A DNA stretch of 19,716 bases, taken from contig CAYVDH010000055.1 of NCBI GenBank assembly GCA_964450355.1, positions 1-19,716 of the forward strand. The letters run 5' to 3'. Made by a program: the position numbers and the translations under genes. This DNA is from CAYVDH01 sp964450355. Its GTDB lineage: Bacteria > Bacteroidota > Bacteroidia > NS11-12g > UBA955. Positions 7,525-16,319 of the stretch are shown piece after piece. How positions within the stretch are numbered: position 1 is the stretch's first letter; the number at the start of each line of letters is the position of its first letter. The notes beneath the pieces were generated by a model. The model did not search any database and was not told the DNA's origin. It saw only the letters and a program-made list of their open reading frames with translations.

Positions 7525-10500
7525 TTAAAAATCTAAACCCAGAGAAAAGTTGGTCATGGGTTTTTGAAATTTATTTTCGAGCAAACCCCAACCATGGTCT
7601 AGCTTTACATAATGTCCAAACAACTTAGCTCTAGCGCCAAAACCAAAGCCGTACAAAAAAGGATCTCTTTGAGTACTTACAGTTATAGTGTATGTTGGTG
7701 TGGTGATAATTCTAGTATTAAATGGATTTCGAGAGTCGTATGGGCTATTACCTATCCATGCAGCTCCAACATCAGCAAATCCAATGAACATAATGCTTTT
7801 TAGAAATTCACTTGTTATTGGTTTTCTGAATAAATATTGAACAATAGGTACTCTTAATTCTGCATTCATGACAGCAAAGTTTTGTCCACCTCTTGAGTTT
7901 CTTAAAAAACCTCTCATTGGAGCAACAATGGTTTGAAAAGCATATTCATTACCTGTTAATGTAGGAATGCTGTAATTGAAGTTTTTTACAGATCTAGCCC
8001 TTATGATTTCACTTTCTACTCCTCCTAAATAATAAGCTACTTTTTCGTTACCAAAAGAAAAAGCTGAATTTAGCCTTCCTGCGAAATAAATTTTTCTGTG
8101 TAATTTTTGATAAAATCTAGCGTCTAATCCAAGTATATTAGTTCTTTTGTTATTTTCAGAAAAGTAATTTTCATTGTATATTTTATATCTTATTCCTTGA
8201 AATAAGTTTAAGCCTTTGCTTCGTATGTTGTCATAAATGTATTCAAACCCTGCTCCATAATAAAGGCTGCGATCTACGTTCTTTTTAATCGTCAATGAAT
8301 CTGAAGCAAGAGTGATGTTTCTATCTTCACGGCCAAACACATTGAATCTTATACTCGATCTTTCATTGAATGGGTATATCATTTCAAATTTCACTTTAGA
8401 ATTGATCATGCGATAATTGATTTTTTCATCGTCAATGGTTCTGCCCCTGCGGAACATGGATATGGATTTGTCCCACCTACCTCTTCTATTGAAATAGGAT
8501 AAATAATAATCAGAGGCTTTGATGCTGATAGGAATTCTTAAACCCGCTTCAAATTGATGATTTTTTAATTGGTCGCTTATGCTGGTTTGAAATACGGTAT
8601 TGATGGTAGGATAGTTAAATACTTGCTCGGAGACGTTAGCTGGAAACAAATAATTATTGAGTATAGAATTATCAAATTGTTGTAATAAATAATTGATGCC
8701 AAAATTGAGCTCTAATGGTTTTGAAACAGCCATTATTTTCTTTTGTTCATTGTTTGATTTTTCTAATGTCAATTCATCATAATCATCAAATCCTGTAATG
8801 AATATTTTTTCTTTTTTTGTTGTATCAAGTGGAATTGTAACAATTGGCTTTATAATGGTATCTTCTGTTTTTACAGTTGTAGAATCTACTTCATTGGAAA
8901 CTCCAATGTAATCATTGATAGATTTTCTGTATTTAGTATTTCTTATGTTGATAGCTTCATCTTCTGTAAAATTATCATTTATTTCACTGGTATATATTCT
9001 GTATTTATTTCGGTATAAAATTAAATCTGCAACCATGTTCCCATCAAATGAAATGTCATTGTAAACAATGCAGCGTTTATAATTAGTTAACTGAACTGCT
9101 TCACCTCTTTTTTCATTGTAAGAAAATTGATTGATAATCCCATTTTGGTCTGACAAGAAAGTTAAAAATCCTTTCTTAATTTCAATGGGGTATGTGTAGT
9201 TAACAGAAAATTGTTCTCCAATAATAAATTCAATGGATTTATCCGATTTATTGTATTTAAATATTCCAAAATTTTGAAACGATGTGGAATTATCTTCAGT
9301 TCTATTAGACGAAAAATAGATTGAATTTCCATCGATGGAATATCGAGGATTTAATTCGTCAAAATAATCTTTTGTAATGAATTCGTGTTGCTTTGAAATT
9401 AAGTTGTATTCTATCAAATCACTATATCCTTTGTTAATCACACTCATGATGATATCGTTTCCATTGGGATGAAAATGAAATTCTTTAATCAATGGCAAAT
9501 TAAGCAATAATTCAGTCTTAATTTTTTTCCCATCCGAATTGTAAGTTGTTAAATACGATTCTTTATTTTTATAAGTAATGATGGTAAGATTACCACTTGT
9601 GGGGTGCCAAGCAATGATAGGAAAATCGTATGATACTTGTTTATTCAGTATTTGATGACCTCCAGATAGTACCTTTGTTATTTTTTTTGTTTTAATGTTG
9701 TAAATATAAACTTTATATCTACCGTAAGTATTAGTTACAATGGCAATTTTAGTGCCATCGTTATTTAATTTAAATTGAGTGTTTTTTTTGCTTGATATTT
9801 TTTTTATTTCATTTTCTTGTCCTTTAGGTAATTTGAATAATTGCTCATCTTCTGAATATTTTTCAATGTAAAAACTATTCCAATCATACAACAAATTATT
9901 GATGGTTTTTCCTGTGTAATAATTGAACGCATTTTCTACACTGCTCCCCACTCTTGTCAGGAAAACAATGTTATTGACAGTGCCTTCTCCATATTTTTCT
10001 TCTAAAAATCGCCATATGCTATGACCTGCAAGAATTTCATCATCTTCATCTAAATCTGTAAAATTTTTAGCTTTACCAGAAATGAAAAAGTCTTTGAGAT
10101 AATTGTCTTTTTCAATGTTCCAACTTTCTGCCAAATATGAAGTTAATCCTTTAAAATACCAATTGGGCAAACTCAATAAAGCAGCGGTGTGTAAACGTTC
10201 TCTGATGTTACCACTGAATATGAATTCATAGATCATCACTTCAGCAATTCCTTTTTTTATTTGTTTATTAAACTCGGCAGTATTGCCATTGAAATACACA
10301 CTGGTGGTGTTTTCATTTAGGCTTGAATAACCTCCAGCATAATGTTGTGGATTGGTAAGGTGTAGGTTACTGTTCAAATAATCTATAACGTGATTAAAAA
10401 CAACTATGGTAATGCCGTTACTTAAATTGTAATTTAATTTATTTTCATAAATAGGCAATATTGCGCTCGCTTGACTTAGAACATTTTTAGCTAATTGTTC

Positions 10501-10656
10501 CCCATCTTTGTAATAAATGATTTCAATGTTATCTTGTTTTAAGCTGTATTCAGTTTCTGGAAACTGTACCCTATTTTGACCAAATTGAGTATATATTCCT
10601 TGAGATTTACTAAGCACATGAAAAGACAAAAGCAATAAAAGAAAAATAAACCTCAT
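7525..10656 (-). CDS. Outer-membrane protein: degenerate gluzincin-like domain, TolB-like propeller, Omp85-like barrel
   Basis: A 1043-aa exported protein (MRFIFLLLLL signal, cleavage near Ser18-Gln19). Residues about 40-280 look like a gluzincin-type peptidase region: the LPNWYFKGLTSYLAESW segment (163-179) resembles the LPxWFxEGxAEY helix of such enzymes. The zinc ligands are missing, however: the HExxH position reads AEVMI (138-142) and the third-ligand Glu is Lys169. Residues about 290-590 contain TolB/PD40-like propeller strands (LNNDGTKIAIV, WHPTSGNLTI, FHPNGNDIIM, YSIDGNSIYF). From about 640 to the C-terminus it is a beta barrel of the BamA/TamA surface-antigen type: MRGF at 914-917 in the position of the conserved xRG[FY] motif, ELRVPI (933-938), a FADVG strand and a terminal Phe. 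Function is unknown. Family relatives are annotated as TolB-like or surface-antigen proteins. It is probably not an active protease. Confidence 0.75.
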   Translation of the reverse strand: MRFIFLLLLLSFHVLSKSQGIYTQFGQNRVQFPETEYSLKQDNIEIIYYKDGEQLAKNVLSQASAILPIYENKLNYNLSNGITIVVFNHVIDYLNSNLHLTNPQHYAGGYSSLNENTTSVYFNGNTAEFNKQIKKGIAEVMIYEFIFSGNIRERLHTAALLSLPNWYFKGLTSYLAESWNIEKDNYLKDFFISGKAKNFTDLDEDDEILAGHSIWRFLEEKYGEGTVNNIVFLTRVGSSVENAFNYYTGKTINNLLYDWNSFYIEKYSEDEQLFKLPKGQENEIKKISSKKNTQFKLNNDGTKIAIVTNTYGRYKVYIYNIKTKKITKVLSGGHQILNKQVSYDFPIIAWHPTSGNLTIITYKNKESYLTTYNSDGKKIKTELLLNLPLIKEFHFHPNGNDIIMSVINKGYSDLIEYNLISKQHEFITKDYFDELNPRYSIDGNSIYFSSNRTEDNSTSFQNFGIFKYNKSDKSIEFIIGEQFSVNYTYPIEIKKGFLTFLSDQNGIINQFSYNEKRGEAVQLTNYKRCIVYNDISFDGNMVADLILYRNKYRIYTSEINDNFTEDEAINIRNTKYRKSINDYIGVSNEVDSTTVKTEDTIIKPIVTIPLDTTKKEKIFITGFDDYDELTLEKSNNEQKKIMAVSKPLELNFGINYLLQQFDNSILNNYLFPANVSEQVFNYPTINTVFQTSISDQLKNHQFEAGLRIPISIKASDYYLSYFNRRGRWDKSISMFRRGRTIDDEKINYRMINSKVKFEMIYPFNERSSIRFNVFGREDRNITLASDSLTIKKNVDRSLYYGAGFEYIYDNIRSKGLNLFQGIRYKIYNENYFSENNKRTNILGLDARFYQKLHRKIYFAGRLNSAFSFGNEKVAYYLGGVESEIIRARSVKNFNYSIPTLTGNEYAFQTIVAPMRGFLRNSRGGQNFAVMNAELRVPIVQYLFRKPITSEFLKSIMFIGFADVGAAWIGNSPYDSRNPFNTRIITTPTYTITVSTQRDPFLYGFGFGARAKLFGHYVKLDHGWGLLENKFQKPMTNFSLGLDF

Positions 10657-10662
10657 TTTTTA

Positions 10663-10670
10663 CAAAGGTA
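10663..10670 (-). promoter_or_regulatory. -7 element (TACCTTTG) just upstream of the 1043-aa gene
   Basis: The complement of 10663-10670 is TACCTTTG, a perfect TAnnTTTG box ending 6 bases before the ATG (10654-10656). No convincing TTG lies at the -33 distance. If it is used, the transcript would be nearly leaderless. Confidence 0.35.
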
Positions 10671-10687
10671 ATAAAAAAATGAATTAT

Positions 10688-11338
10688 TTAATCTTTGAGT
10701 AAATGTAAATATGATTTTCTCAATTTATTTACTTTTGGATCAATTACAGCCATGCAATAGGAATTCTTTTCTCTGTTAAGATTGTAATAATTTTGATGGT
10801 ATTCTTCTGCTTTATAAAAGTCTGATGATGGTTTAATTTCCGTAACAATCGGGTTTGTAAAAATCTTGTTTTCAATCAATTTATTCACAAATGAATCAAT
10901 CGTGTTTTTTTGAGTTTCATGATGATAAAAAATGGCTGAACGGTATTGAGTTCCAATATCTGCTCCTTGTCTATTGAGTGTTGTTGGATCGTGCATGGTA
11001 AAAAAGACAGTTAAAAGTGTTTCCAAACTTATCATTTCAGGATTGTAATGAACCTGAACCACTTCAGCATGACCCGTAGTTCCTGTGCACACTTCTTCGT
11101 ATGTAGGATTTTCTTTGTTTCCACCCATGTAGCCACTTATTACGGTATCTACTCCTTTTAATCTGTTTAGTGTTGTTTCTATACACCAGAAACAGCCCCC
11201 TGCTAATGTAATTGTATCAGCATTATGCAATGTATTAATAGTCATTAAATTGGATTTCGTTTGATGAGTTTTATTGCATACAAAACTACTTAAAAAAACA
11301 AAAACTAATCCATGTATTGTTGTCTTCATTTTATTCAT
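10688..11338 (-). CDS. msrA: Exported peptide methionine sulfoxide reductase A
   Basis: Reduces the S epimer of methionine sulfoxide in oxidised proteins. The 216-aa product has the MsrA active site GCFWC (48-52, nucleophile Cys49), then YMGG, GTTGHAEVVQVHYNP (about 85-99), the DPTTLNRQGADIGTQYRS segment and the EEYHQNYY tail motif. A C-terminal Cys (NSYCMAV) may act in resolving the disulfide. A hydrophobic leader of about 20 residues precedes the domain (TIHGLVFVFLSSFVC), so this copy probably works in the periplasm rather than the cytoplasm. Cys21 could suggest a lipoprotein, but Val at -1 is not a good lipobox. The start may be Met1 (11336-11338) or Met4 (11327-11329), since both precede the leader. 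It lies 31 bases upstream of the 1043-aa envelope gene, on the same strand and possibly co-transcribed with it. Confidence 0.93.
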   Translation of the reverse strand: MNKMKTTIHGLVFVFLSSFVCNKTHQTKSNLMTINTLHNADTITLAGGCFWCIETTLNRLKGVDTVISGYMGGNKENPTYEEVCTGTTGHAEVVQVHYNPEMISLETLLTVFFTMHDPTTLNRQGADIGTQYRSAIFYHHETQKNTIDSFVNKLIENKIFTNPIVTEIKPSSDFYKAEEYHQNYYNLNREKNSYCMAVIDPKVNKLRKSYLHLLKD

Positions 11339-11389
11339 TTGATTATCATTTAATAGAATTGTTCTATAAACTCAATGTTAATATTTAAT

Positions 11390-11397
11390 TATCTTTG
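11390..11397 (+). promoter_or_regulatory. -7 element (TATCTTTG) upstream of the Asp-box propeller gene
   Basis: TATCTTTG is a perfect TAnnTTTG box, 7 bases before the ATG at 11405. It argues against the earlier in-frame ATG at 11375, which would lie upstream of the transcript start. No clear -33 TTG is seen at 17-23 bases, so the assignment is tentative. Confidence 0.35.
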
Positions 11398-11404
11398 TAA
11401 GCTT

Positions 11405-13807
11405 ATGTTCAAACAAAAATACATCTTTTACTTTGTTTTTATTGTGTTAGCTTCATGTAATTCTATAAAAAATAAAAAGAGTTCTACTAACTTGCCAGGT
11501 TATTATGAGCAATGGTTATACATGAAAACAGCGGGTACAAATGTATTACCTGATGTAAGCAAGTACAATTGGGATTTAACAAACAATAAAAGAAGCACTT
11601 CCAATGCTTTACTCAATGTCAGCGAAATAGGACCTATAAATGTTGGAGGTAGGGTGAGAGCTGTTTTGGTAGATAAAAAAAATTCAAATAGAATCATTTG
11701 TGGCGGTGTATCTGGTGGAATATTCATTTCAGAAAATTCAGGAATCTCATGGAACATCATCAATGAACATGAACTTACTCCAAGTGTAACTGGTATCGAC
11801 CAAAATCCATTTACACCTGAAATCATCTATTATTGCACTGGCGAAGGTTCAGGTAACAGTGCTGATTTGATAGGTAAAGGCGTATTCAAATCTACTGATG
11901 GAGGATTGACATACACTCAGCTAAACTCAACGAATAATTCAAACTTTAACTTTTGTTGGTCCATTAAATGTTCTTTAAAAGACAGCAATACTTTATTTGT
12001 AGCAACAGATAACGCTGGTTTGTGGAGAAGTAAAGACAATGGGGCAACTTTCGCTCGTGTGTACAATACCTCAGCTGAAATAAATGATTTTGAGGTATTT
12101 CCCGATGGTTCTGTTTTAATAGCTCCAAAAGGAAGTGGTGTTTTTTATTCCAGCAATGGGGATTTAGGCACCTTTACTAAAGTGAGTTCAGTTGTTTCAT
12201 CAAATACCGCACGCTCTGAAATTGCTTATTGTAAAAATTTTCCAAAAGTAGTATATGTTGCTGTATCAGGTCCTGATAACTCTTACAATGGTGTTTTAAA
12301 TAATTTTTACAAATCCAGCGATGGAGGTAAGACTTTTACAACTCGAACAAATCCAAACGATAAAATTAACTTTGGTTTTACTTGGTACACCATGAACATG
12401 AATGTAAAAAACAACGATAGCAACGCCATATTTTTATCTTCGGTTACCTCTGGATACAGTTATAATGGTGGTAATTCATGGAGTACAGCCGAAGAACAAC
12501 ATGCTGATCACCATTCATCATATAACATTAATAACGATAAAATTTTGGTGGGTTCTGATGGTGGTTTATGTGTTTACAATTGGAATAATTTCAATACTTA
12601 TACTTCTCTTAACAATGGATTAAACATCACCCAATTTTATGCTGGAGATGTATCTCCACTTGAAAACAAAGTGATGGGAGGAGCACAAGACAATGGAACA
12701 CAACAAAGTACCAATAGCAATAAGACATATACAAGAATTCAAGGCTCTGATGGAGGTTTTTGTTTTTACCATTCTGATGATGCTAGCATCAGATATGTTT
12801 CTACACAAAACAGAAACTTACTAAGACAAAGTTCAAGTGGAAACACACGCATATCAGATAATTTAACTAATCCTGGACAAGCATGGTTTATTCACCCTTT
12901 TCATGTCAATCCTAACAACGGTGATTATGTCATTGTTCCTTCTGATAGAACAGTATTTTTTAGCAAAGACATGGGTAATTCATTTAATGTCATTGGAACC
13001 ATTGTGACTGGCAGATTGTATGCCTCTACTACTTCCATACACCCCAACCCTAGCTTAGTAGCAGGTGGTAGCAATTCATTGATTATAATTGACAGCATTA
13101 CTACCAATCCTAAAGTATATAACCTACAACCTAAAATGCCACAAATCATCAGAAGTTCATTTGTCTCAGGTATTTCAATGGTGTATGGTAAACGAGATGA
13201 ATTTTATATCGCATTGAATAACTTATCTGATTCTGCAAGAATATTTAAAGTGGAAAATGCATTTTCTAACACTCCTACATTTCGTAGAATTGGAGGTAAT
13301 TTACCCAAAGGATTACCTGTAAATTACATTGAATGTGATCCATTGAATCCTAACAATGTATTGTTTGCTGGTACTGATTTTGGCTTGTATGTTTCCGAAG
13401 ATGGTGGTACCAATTGGGTAAAAGACAACAGAGTGCCTTCCACAACAATTACCTTCATTAAAGTTCACAAAAACCAAAAAGACATTTATTTTTACACTCA
13501 TGGAAGAGGGATTTTCAAAGGAATGATTAACAACAGCGCTATCAGTTCTGTTAAAACTATAGAAGAGAAATCAAGTTTTAATTTATACCCAGTACCTTCA
13601 AAAAATGTGTTGAATTTATCTATTAATAAAGATTTCAAACAAGCATCATATAAATTAGTTTCTATGACAGGACAAGTGATTTTGAAAAATGAAATTGTGA
13701 ATATGGAAAGTAAAATTGAAATAGATCATATTTCTGCTGGAAATTACATGATAGAGTTAAACATAGATGGTGTTATTGAAAGAAAAAAATTCAATATAAT
13801 TAAGTAA
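11405..13807 (+). CDS. Secreted Asp-box/sortilin-like beta-propeller protein with T9SS type A sorting domain
   Basis: An 800-aa surface or secreted protein, numbered from the ATG at 11405. That start puts a clean hydrophobic leader at the N-terminus; an ATG ten codons earlier is possible. The leader ends LASC (15-18), a good lipobox. The body carries BNR/Asp-box repeats of the form SxDxGxT[WF]: SENSGISW (109-116), STDGGLTY (163-170), SKDNGATF (209-216), SSDGGKTF (304-311) and SEDGGTNW (664-671). GPINVGGR (76-83), QHADHH and GAQDNGT are also typical of the VPS10/GH74-like twin-propeller fold. The last 75 residues (about 725-800, from SSFNLYPVPSKNVLNL to IERKKFNIIK) are a type A Por-secretion sorting domain. 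It may bind or process glycans or proteins at the surface; no substrate can be named. It is followed after 3 bases by thiN. Confidence 0.85.
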   Translation: MFKQKYIFYFVFIVLASCNSIKNKKSSTNLPGYYEQWLYMKTAGTNVLPDVSKYNWDLTNNKRSTSNALLNVSEIGPINVGGRVRAVLVDKKNSNRIICGGVSGGIFISENSGISWNIINEHELTPSVTGIDQNPFTPEIIYYCTGEGSGNSADLIGKGVFKSTDGGLTYTQLNSTNNSNFNFCWSIKCSLKDSNTLFVATDNAGLWRSKDNGATFARVYNTSAEINDFEVFPDGSVLIAPKGSGVFYSSNGDLGTFTKVSSVVSSNTARSEIAYCKNFPKVVYVAVSGPDNSYNGVLNNFYKSSDGGKTFTTRTNPNDKINFGFTWYTMNMNVKNNDSNAIFLSSVTSGYSYNGGNSWSTAEEQHADHHSSYNINNDKILVGSDGGLCVYNWNNFNTYTSLNNGLNITQFYAGDVSPLENKVMGGAQDNGTQQSTNSNKTYTRIQGSDGGFCFYHSDDASIRYVSTQNRNLLRQSSSGNTRISDNLTNPGQAWFIHPFHVNPNNGDYVIVPSDRTVFFSKDMGNSFNVIGTIVTGRLYASTTSIHPNPSLVAGGSNSLIIIDSITTNPKVYNLQPKMPQIIRSSFVSGISMVYGKRDEFYIALNNLSDSARIFKVENAFSNTPTFRRIGGNLPKGLPVNYIECDPLNPNNVLFAGTDFGLYVSEDGGTNWVKDNRVPSTTITFIKVHKNQKDIYFYTHGRGIFKGMINNSAISSVKTIEEKSSFNLYPVPSKNVLNLSINKDFKQASYKLVSMTGQVILKNEIVNMESKIEIDHISAGNYMIELNIDGVIERKKFNIIK

Positions 13808-13810
13808 AAC

Positions 13811-14479
13811 ATGTCTTCTCATCACATTGTCATAGATGGTCAAGAACCTGCTTTGATAATAGCCAATGGGGAAATAGGCGACAGGAATTTAATTGACCAA
13901 TTATTAGAATGGAATCCTTTTGTAATTGTCTTGGATGGTGCTTTAAAAAAAATACAGCACTTAAATATTAAAATTGATTTGGTATTAGGTGACTTTGATC
14001 ATTGGAATGTAGATGAAATTCGTGAATTAGTTCAACCCAATACTCAAATCATTCAAATCATCAATCAAGACAAAACTGATTTAGAAAAAGGAATTGAGTA
14101 TTTAATAGAAAATAATTACCACGCTGCCAACATCATTGGTGCAACAGGCAAAAGAAGCGACCATTATTTAAATAATATATCCATTTTAGGAAGGTATCAT
14201 TCTAAAATAAAATTGGTAATGTTAGATGATTATTCAAAAATATACATCCTAGATAAGGATTTTAAAAAATATTACAGCAAAAACACCAACATTTCTCTTA
14301 TTCCGTTGCAAAAAGTTGAAAATATAAGCACTAAAAATTTACAATGGAATTTAACTGATGATGTGTTAGAATATCCCTACAAAACCAGCAGCAGCAATAG
14401 AGTGAAAGAAGATGGCATGGTTGAAATCAATTATAATAATGGGTTGTTATTGATGTTAGAATGTTGGGACAATGACTAA
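13811..14479 (+). CDS. thiN: Thiamine pyrophosphokinase
   Basis: Transfers pyrophosphate from ATP to thiamine, giving the cofactor thiamine diphosphate; cytosolic. The 222-aa length fits the family. N-terminal catalytic motifs: DG at 42-43, DLVLGDFD (56-63; the usual GDFDS has His64 in place of Ser), QDKTDLEKG (86-94) and GATGKRSDH (110-118), followed by Asn121. The C-terminal thiamine-binding half (about 140-222) shows ISLIPL, the NLQWNL strand and SSSNRV, corresponding to the siSN motif. It starts with ATG 3 bases after the propeller gene stops, and its last 8 bases overlap the glycosyltransferase gene, so the three are probably one transcript. No thiamine riboswitch is visible; there is no leader to hold one. 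Confidence 0.92.
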   Translation: MSSHHIVIDGQEPALIIANGEIGDRNLIDQLLEWNPFVIVLDGALKKIQHLNIKIDLVLGDFDHWNVDEIRELVQPNTQIIQIINQDKTDLEKGIEYLIENNYHAANIIGATGKRSDHYLNNISILGRYHSKIKLVMLDDYSKIYILDKDFKKYYSKNTNISLIPLQKVENISTKNLQWNLTDDVLEYPYKTSSSNRVKEDGMVEINYNNGLLLMLECWDND

Positions 14480-16217
14480 AAATAAATTTGATATTGTTTT
14501 TATTTTTCTGTTATGTATATTTTGCTTTTTGCTCTTTTATTCATTTAAACAGATTGGGTTCTCAAACGATGAATTAAGTGCTTACAACCGTTGTCAATAC
14601 AATGGTTTCAATGAATTAATTGAAAAAGGAGTTATTCCCGATGGGCACCCGGCTGGTGTACAAGTGTTTTTATTTTATTACATCAAATACATCAGTGATA
14701 CAGATTGGGTGATTAAATTGCCTTTTGTTTTTTTTGCCATCTTAAGTTTTGTATTGTTATACCTTATTGCTGTTAAATTATACAATAAAAAAGTGGCTTA
14801 TCTTAGCCTTATTTTTTTCATATTTTCTGCTTTTATTTTGTCTCATTCTACCACCGCAAGGCCATATTCTATAGGTGTCTTTTTAAATCTGTATTTATTT
14901 TATTTAATATTAAATATTCATGAAAAAACAAGGGTTAAAAGGTTTGATTTAATTTTAATAACTTTGATAAGTTCATTTTCGTTTTACACTCATTATTTTA
15001 GTTTTTTACAAAGCCTTTTTATATGGTTGTTTTTTGTGTTTTATAATGTTTCTTTTTTCATGAAGAATAAACTTTATGTCTATTTTATAATAGCTTGTTT
15101 GCTGTTTTTACCGCATTGTCAAATTACCTATATTCAGCTACAATACAAGGGTCTGGGTTGGTTACAAGCTCCTCATTTTTCCTTTTTAAAAGAGTTTATA
15201 TTCTATTATGCAAATAAAAATTATTTTGTTTTTACTCTGGTTTTACTCTTTTTAGGATTAAGTATTTTCAAGGTAAAAACAAATTTAAAAACAAATTTGT
15301 TGCTGCTGTTTTTGTTTGTCTTTCCTTACATTATTTTGTATGTATATTCTGTTGTATTAGCTCCAGTTTTACAATTTCCTGCACTTATTTTTTCTTTGCC
15401 TTTTTTAATTCTATTTATGTGCTCTTGGGTGTTACAATTAAACAAAAAAAATGCAATAATTACCATGTCAATTGCATTCATTGTTTGGCTATATTCACTC
15501 CTATTTGATTTCAATTATTTATCTAAAAAAACGCATAATCCATACACCTTATTTATAAAACAAGCTTATCAAGTTGTCAGTAAAAACAAGGATGTAGAAT
15601 TGTATTGGAAAGGCAACAAAAATTATCTTTCTTATTATCAAAAAAAGTATAAACCATTATTAATTATTCATTATACAGATACAATTCAACATTTTAAAAC
15701 AAATCAAACAAAATACCTTTTTTGCAACCAACTTGACCCAATTCACCTATGGCAAATCAATAATGAATATCCTTACATCAAAGAATCTACAGAGAAATTT
15801 TTATACTCCTCATATTTATTTTCTAAAGAGATTGAAGTTGAAAAATCGATATTAGATAAAGACACTTTGACCTTTAACTTTTCTGAAAGTGAATGGAGTA
15901 ATGAAAGTTTTACTTTTAAAATGAAAAATAATAATAGAAATTACCCCACGATATTGGAACTAAAACCTATCATAGATACTTCGTTAAATGTTGAATTAAT
16001 TATAGAATTGACAACAAATAACAACGATAAAATTGTGCGGTCATGTCTGTTCAAACCCAATGAAATCATTAGTTTGAAATTAAAAGAAATGGTAAATGAT
16101 AAAGTTGAAAATTACCAATACAAAGTATTTTTAAAAAACAACAATCAATTTAATTATAAAAACTTAAAAGTAATGATAAAAACGAGGAAAGATAATTTAA
16201 AAGAATACAATTGGTAA
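14472..16217 (+). CDS. GT39/ArnT-like polytopic membrane glycosyltransferase
   Basis: A 581-aa membrane protein of the GT-C fold, expected to use a polyprenyl-phosphate sugar donor on the periplasmic side. After the first helix (about 8-27) comes the family's acidic loop motif FSNDE (30-34), then PDGHPAG (56-62). The ARPYS motif (129-133) follows two further helices and is common in Bacteroidota members. At least eight more hydrophobic helices run to about residue 350. The last 220 residues are soluble and beta-rich, without a family I recognise. The substrate, whether lipid, polysaccharide or protein, cannot be read from sequence. It overlaps the end of thiN by 8 bases, which suggests translational coupling without an obvious functional link. 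The coding sequence is notably AT-rich: 13 G+C of 60 in bases 15001-15060. Confidence 0.8.
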   Translation: MTKNKFDIVFIFLLCIFCFLLFYSFKQIGFSNDELSAYNRCQYNGFNELIEKGVIPDGHPAGVQVFLFYYIKYISDTDWVIKLPFVFFAILSFVLLYLIAVKLYNKKVAYLSLIFFIFSAFILSHSTTARPYSIGVFLNLYLFYLILNIHEKTRVKRFDLILITLISSFSFYTHYFSFLQSLFIWLFFVFYNVSFFMKNKLYVYFIIACLLFLPHCQITYIQLQYKGLGWLQAPHFSFLKEFIFYYANKNYFVFTLVLLFLGLSIFKVKTNLKTNLLLLFLFVFPYIILYVYSVVLAPVLQFPALIFSLPFLILFMCSWVLQLNKKNAIITMSIAFIVWLYSLLFDFNYLSKKTHNPYTLFIKQAYQVVSKNKDVELYWKGNKNYLSYYQKKYKPLLIIHYTDTIQHFKTNQTKYLFCNQLDPIHLWQINNEYPYIKESTEKFLYSSYLFSKEIEVEKSILDKDTLTFNFSESEWSNESFTFKMKNNNRNYPTILELKPIIDTSLNVELIIELTTNNNDKIVRSCLFKPNEIISLKLKEMVNDKVENYQYKVFLKNNNQFNYKNLKVMIKTRKDNLKEYNW

Positions 16218-16285
16218 ATAAAAAATTTATATAACAACCCACTATTGCTTAATCCAAATAAATTAAAAAAAATCAAATTACTCAT

Positions 16286-16313
16286 AAAAAAAGCCCCATT
16301 TTCTGGGGCTTTT
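16286..16313. terminator. Bidirectional rho-independent terminator
   Basis: A perfect 10-bp stem (AAAAGCCCCA at 16289-16298, TGGGGCTTTT at 16304-16313) with a 5-base loop. On the minus strand it ends in seven Ts and lies directly after tRNA-Glu, whose terminator it is. On the plus strand it ends in four Ts and can stop transcripts leaving the glycosyltransferase gene, 72 bases after that stop codon. The stretch 16218-16285 holds nothing I can identify. Confidence 0.85.
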
Positions 16314-16319
16314 GTGTTG

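Noticed and set aside
13801..13811. Thiamine riboswitch upstream of thiN
   Set aside because: Only 3 bases separate the preceding stop from the thiN ATG, so there is no room for the aptamer.
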